Positions 60,432 to 64,000 of a stretch of DNA of 64,000 bases are shown here, piece after piece. The first letter of the stretch is position 1. Each line of letters begins with the position of its first letter. The notes beneath the pieces are model-generated. The model was not told the DNA's origin and did no database searches. It was given only the letters and a program-made list of their open reading frames with translations. Origin of the DNA: Saccharina japonica (Eukaryota > Sar > Phaeophyceae > Laminariales > Laminariaceae); NCBI GenBank assembly GCA_008828725.1, contig MEHQ01002061.1, positions 503,336 to 567,335 of the forward strand. The letters are read 5' to 3'. A program made the position numbers and the translations under genes.

Positions 60432-61200
60432 GCTGAGTTTTTTTTTTTTTTTTTTGTTTTCTCTCTTCTGTTTTTTTTTTCTGAAATTCCTGGAACCCCG
60501 ACTGAAAGATTCGGTTATATTTTTGTAAGCAAGTACGTATACTAGTAGTTGCCAGCATTTCATCGTCAGCACAGCAGGGAGGAGTGGTTGTATACGAAGT
60601 ATATATGCTAGCTCTGTAATAGACATGGCACCCCCCGCACTTTGCACTTGACGACCCCGGATTCGGAGCTGTCGCGCCTGATCACAATGCCCCAAACACG
60701 CGTGTATGAAAATAATATCCAGGTATCCACATACTGTATCATAGTAGTTTCGGTTCAGATCTTTGTTTTGTTTGTGCCGTACGCGTACCACGCCAGCCTT
60801 GCAGCAGGCATACGTACGATTGTTCTTGTGTTGTTTCCAGCTGTTTTCCCCAGTTTTTCGTTCTCGCAGTTCAGTTCAGTTTTGTTTTCTTCTTCTCTTC
60901 CTTTTTTGTCCCGCATCCCAACCGCGCACACGTCACGTACAACAGCATACCCGCACATACACGTCATACACATGACACCCATACCACATGTCAGGTAGCA
61001 GGAGCTACAGACAGCGGTAAGCGTAATAATAATTACTCGTGGCGTTGATCAAACTGCATAGCAGTGTGTGTGCGCGTATATCATCACACACACATACATA
61101 CAGCAGTAGTACGAGAGGACGAACTTTTTTGCTGGATGGAAAAATAAAATGTTGATGCCCTGAGAACCTCGAAAGTCGGTGGCAATCAACACCACTCGCA
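60432..61200 (+). repeat. 0.77-kb direct repeat, left copy
   Basis: Matches 63232-64000 at an offset of 2800 over most of its length. Both contain GGAACCCCGACTGA, TTTCATCGTCAGCACAGCAG and GGCACCCCCCGCACTTTGCA. In the first 170 bp this copy has several single-base insertions (TTGCCAGC for TTGCAGC, GGGAGGAGTGG for GGGAGAGTGG). It could be one of two LTRs of a short element, a segmental duplication or an assembly repeat. Confidence 0.9.
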
Positions 61201-63230
61201 AGTCGCAAGTTAAAGCAACAACACCCCGATCACCCCACCTGCTGCAGTACACAGGGCCTACGACACAGACCGGGGTATGCCATAATTGATTTTGTGGCAC
61301 AGACACATGTCTACCTGCCGAGCAAACGGCAGGCTGCTGAAACAAGATACACGCGGAAATAAGAAACTCGGAGGAAGCCGTTGATATTGTACGTACAGAG
61401 CATAGTTCGATAGAGTGAATCGCTCGTAGAACACACCGTTTCTTCTTAACTAAGAAATGCAGCCTGAGAGGATTACGGATCAGCTTTCTTCCTGGTCCAT
61501 ATTATTGCACACATCGCACATATCACGATCTACACCTGTAGTACAGTACGAGTAGTGTTATAGTCGTGCTGCCCTGCTGTAGTACAAGTAGACCATCAGC
61601 ATCGATTGGGCGGTGTATACTGCTCCTGCTCTACTGCTGTACGTAGTAGTACTGAAGTACTGAAGTAGTAGTAGGTGCTGCACACAATTTCTGGTGTGCG
61701 TGACCACCTGTCGTCAGATCTTGATGGTAGGACAAACTGAACAACAAGGGCCACGGAAAGATGTACCAAGAGGGCCTCGATGGGTGGGTGTGGAAAAAGT
61801 CGTGGTACAGGTCGTACCCAGTACCAGTACTCGTGCACACACATGTATGTGTATGTTGCAAGTTGACACCGGATTTTTGCCGATCTTTGCCGTGAGGTTT
61901 GCAGAGAGGTATAACCTGGTACAGTAAACACGTGTGTGTGTATGAATGCACGCAAACAAGTGTCATACACTGAGGTGCAGCAGCTTAGTATGGCAATGAG
62001 CTACTCGCACCAATCAATGGGAGAGCAAAACAACCATCACGATCAACTCATTTCACGAGAAAATAGATAATTGTTGTAAAAAATGATACGCACCCACAGG
62101 AGATAGATCATCATCATCGTCACATCATCGAGATTCTGCGGACTCCTCCGAGAATGAAATTTAATTCTTGCGACAGCCAAGCGACAGCGGCCAATTTTTT
62201 TTTCAAAGGTCGTGTGTCTCCCCGTTGAGAATTGGGGAGGGACCTCAACAAGATCCATCGTTCATCGTGGGGAGACCGACAAGAACAAAACAAAAAACAC
62301 ACTAGGTTAGCGAGAGTGCGGAGAGAGAGTTAGGGGAGTGAAGGCAAGGAGACTAGACCAAGTCGGTGGTAAGAAAGATTAATGGGGTGGGAGCATTGGA
62401 CTAGATTACAAAGATGGCGGGCCCGAACGCCGTCCCTATAACACGGTTCCATTGTCCCCTCCAACGGGAGTTCGTGGAACGGAGCTAGAACAGCCATACG
62501 GCGTCGTGTTACCAAGCGTCGGCGGGCAGGCGTTATGGTGATGCTAAGGAACTTTAACTTTCTACCACGCGATTCAGCGGCATTACTCAACAAAATAGAG
62601 AACAAAATAGATAATGCTATGCCGAACAAAAGGTATGGAGCCTGGGGCGAAAATGCAGGGACCAAGCTGGACGATTTCCAGGTACATATTGTATATAGCG
62701 TAGTCTAACTCCCAGAACTCGTTCGGAACACGTCCCCACGAACGTTTCGACCTCCCACACAACACCACCAAGCGACTCACATGTGAAGATGTTGTACCTA
62801 AAAGAGCGATTGATAACGTTGTTGTTTATCTGAACGTCGTGCCGCGTGTGGCCATGTGTCGCCATGTCGAGGGAGTGTCGTGTCGTGTCGTAGAACAAAA
62901 TCGGCAAAAATGGGAGGGGGGGGGGAGGGGGGGTGGGGGTAGACGTCACGCATGTGTGCTGCAAGTGAAGAACGGCATGACGCGAACAAAAGCATGTCAA
63001 AAGAAGCGAAAGTAGGCGTTCNAAGGGGGGGGGGAGGCGGGGTTTCCCAAAAGCATGACGACTTGGCTTTGGCCACATCATCGTTATGATGCGTGCCTGT
63101 CCAGTACCGAAGTAGCTATAGCGTAGGAACGCACGTACTCGCCTTCTGTATGCCTTCCTCTTGCCTGTTGTTGCGTTTTTTTTTTTTTTCGCTGCACCCT
63201 TTTTCAGTTTTCCTTTTTTCGTTCTTGTTT
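61201..63230. other. Region between the direct repeats, no firm gene
   Basis: A plus-strand stretch near 62490-62683 reads RRRVTKRRRAGVMVMLRNFN and later KRYGAWGENAGTKLDDFQ, followed by GTACAT. It could be an exon or the ORF of a small element, but I recognise no family. The rest has short frames, a G-run near 63023 (with N at 63022) and T-runs at 63176-63250. Confidence 0.35.
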
Positions 63231-63231
63231 T

Positions 63232-64000
63232 TTTTTTGTTCTCTCTCTTCTGTTTTTTTTTTTCTGTATATATATTCCTGGAACCCCGACTGAGATTCGG
63301 TTATAGTTTTGTAGCAGTACGTATACTAGTAGTTGCAGCATTTCATCGTCAGCACAGCAGGGAGAGTGGTGTATACGAAGTATATATGCTTAGTAGGGGG
63401 CTGTATAGCTAGCTCTGTATAGGCATGGCACCCCCCGCACTTTGCACTTGACGACCCCGGATTCGGAGCTGTCGCGCCTGATCACAATGCCCCAAACACG
63501 CGTGTATGAAAATAATATCCAGGTATCCACATACTGTATCATAGTAGTTTCGGTTCAGATCTTTGTTTTGTTTGTGCCGTACGCGTACCACGCCAGCCTT
63601 GCAGCAGGCATACGTACGATTGTTCTTGTGCTGTTTCCAGCTGTTTTCCCCAGTTTTTCGTTCTCGCAGTTCAGTTCAGTTTTGTTTTCTTCTTCTCTTC
63701 CTTTTTTGTCCCGCATCCCAACCGCGCACACGTTACGTACAACAGCATACCCGCACATACACGTCATACACATGACACCCATACCACATGTCAGGTAGCA
63801 GGAGCTACAGACAGCGGTAAGCGTAATAATAATTACTCGTGGCGTTGATCAAACTGCATAGCAGTGTGTGTGCGCGTATATCATCACACACACATACATA
63901 CAGCAGTAGTACGAGAGGACGAACTTTTTTGCTGGATGGAAAAATAAAATGTTGATGCCCTGAGAACCTCGAAAGTCGGTGGCAATCAACACCACTCGCA
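63232..64000 (+). repeat. 0.77-kb direct repeat, right copy (runs off the window)
   Basis: Similarity to 60432-61200 continues to the last base of the window, so the true repeat is longer. It contains an extra TTAGTAGGGGGCTGTATAGC segment near 63390 absent from the left copy. Confidence 0.9.

Noticed and set aside
62490..62695. Candidate exon reading RRRVTKRRRAGVMVMLRNFN
   Set aside because: Composition is plausible but no homology, and a clear acceptor or adjoining exon is missing; noted under the intergenic entry only.

Overview
This is nuclear DNA from a eukaryote with long, intron-rich genes and very dense mobile-element content. I read it as a brown alga (Phaeophyceae), probably Ectocarpus-like. 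The evidence is a stray exon with the YGFDPHDDS/WHGI signature of mannuronan C-5-epimerase (alginate synthesis) at 30773-30872, a TTAGGG-type telomere-like tract, introns averaging several hundred bases, many small palindromic DNA elements, and isolated N characters of a draft assembly. The species is an inference.

Only two genes can be reconstructed with confidence, and they are divergent. On the minus strand (23541-19867, four exons, 378 aa) is a nitrilase-family omega-amidase (NIT2 type) with an N-terminal extension that looks like a mitochondrial presequence. On the plus strand (23921-50585) is a TRAP1-type mitochondrial HSP90. Fifteen exons join with consistent phases to 782 codons, including one GC-AG intron and an acidic, Ala-rich tail. 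The two start codons are 379 bp apart, so they probably share a promoter. Both products are predicted to be mitochondrial.

The TRAP1 locus is repeated on itself. Block 24322-33717 (exons 2-6) recurs almost identically at 33719-42140, and an 855-bp piece with exon 5 occurs a third time. The joins fall at single Ns, and a foreign mannuronan epimerase exon sits at the smaller junction. Unmerged haplotypes or contigs are the likeliest cause. Because every junction is phase 0, a real tandem duplication would encode an HSP90 with two ATPase domains, so it deserves checking.

The left part (1-19.8 kb) and right part (50.6-64 kb) hold almost no recognisable genes. They contain a deletion derivative of a pogo/CENP-B-type transposon (3606-5483), a tRNA-headed SINE, at least five MITE-like families (several nested), two foldback elements (one with telomeric repeats at its apex), minisatellites, a 217-bp satellite, a decayed retroelement ORF and a 0.77-kb direct repeat at the right edge. 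A two-exon fragment of an unidentified gene lies on the minus strand at 16249-16565.
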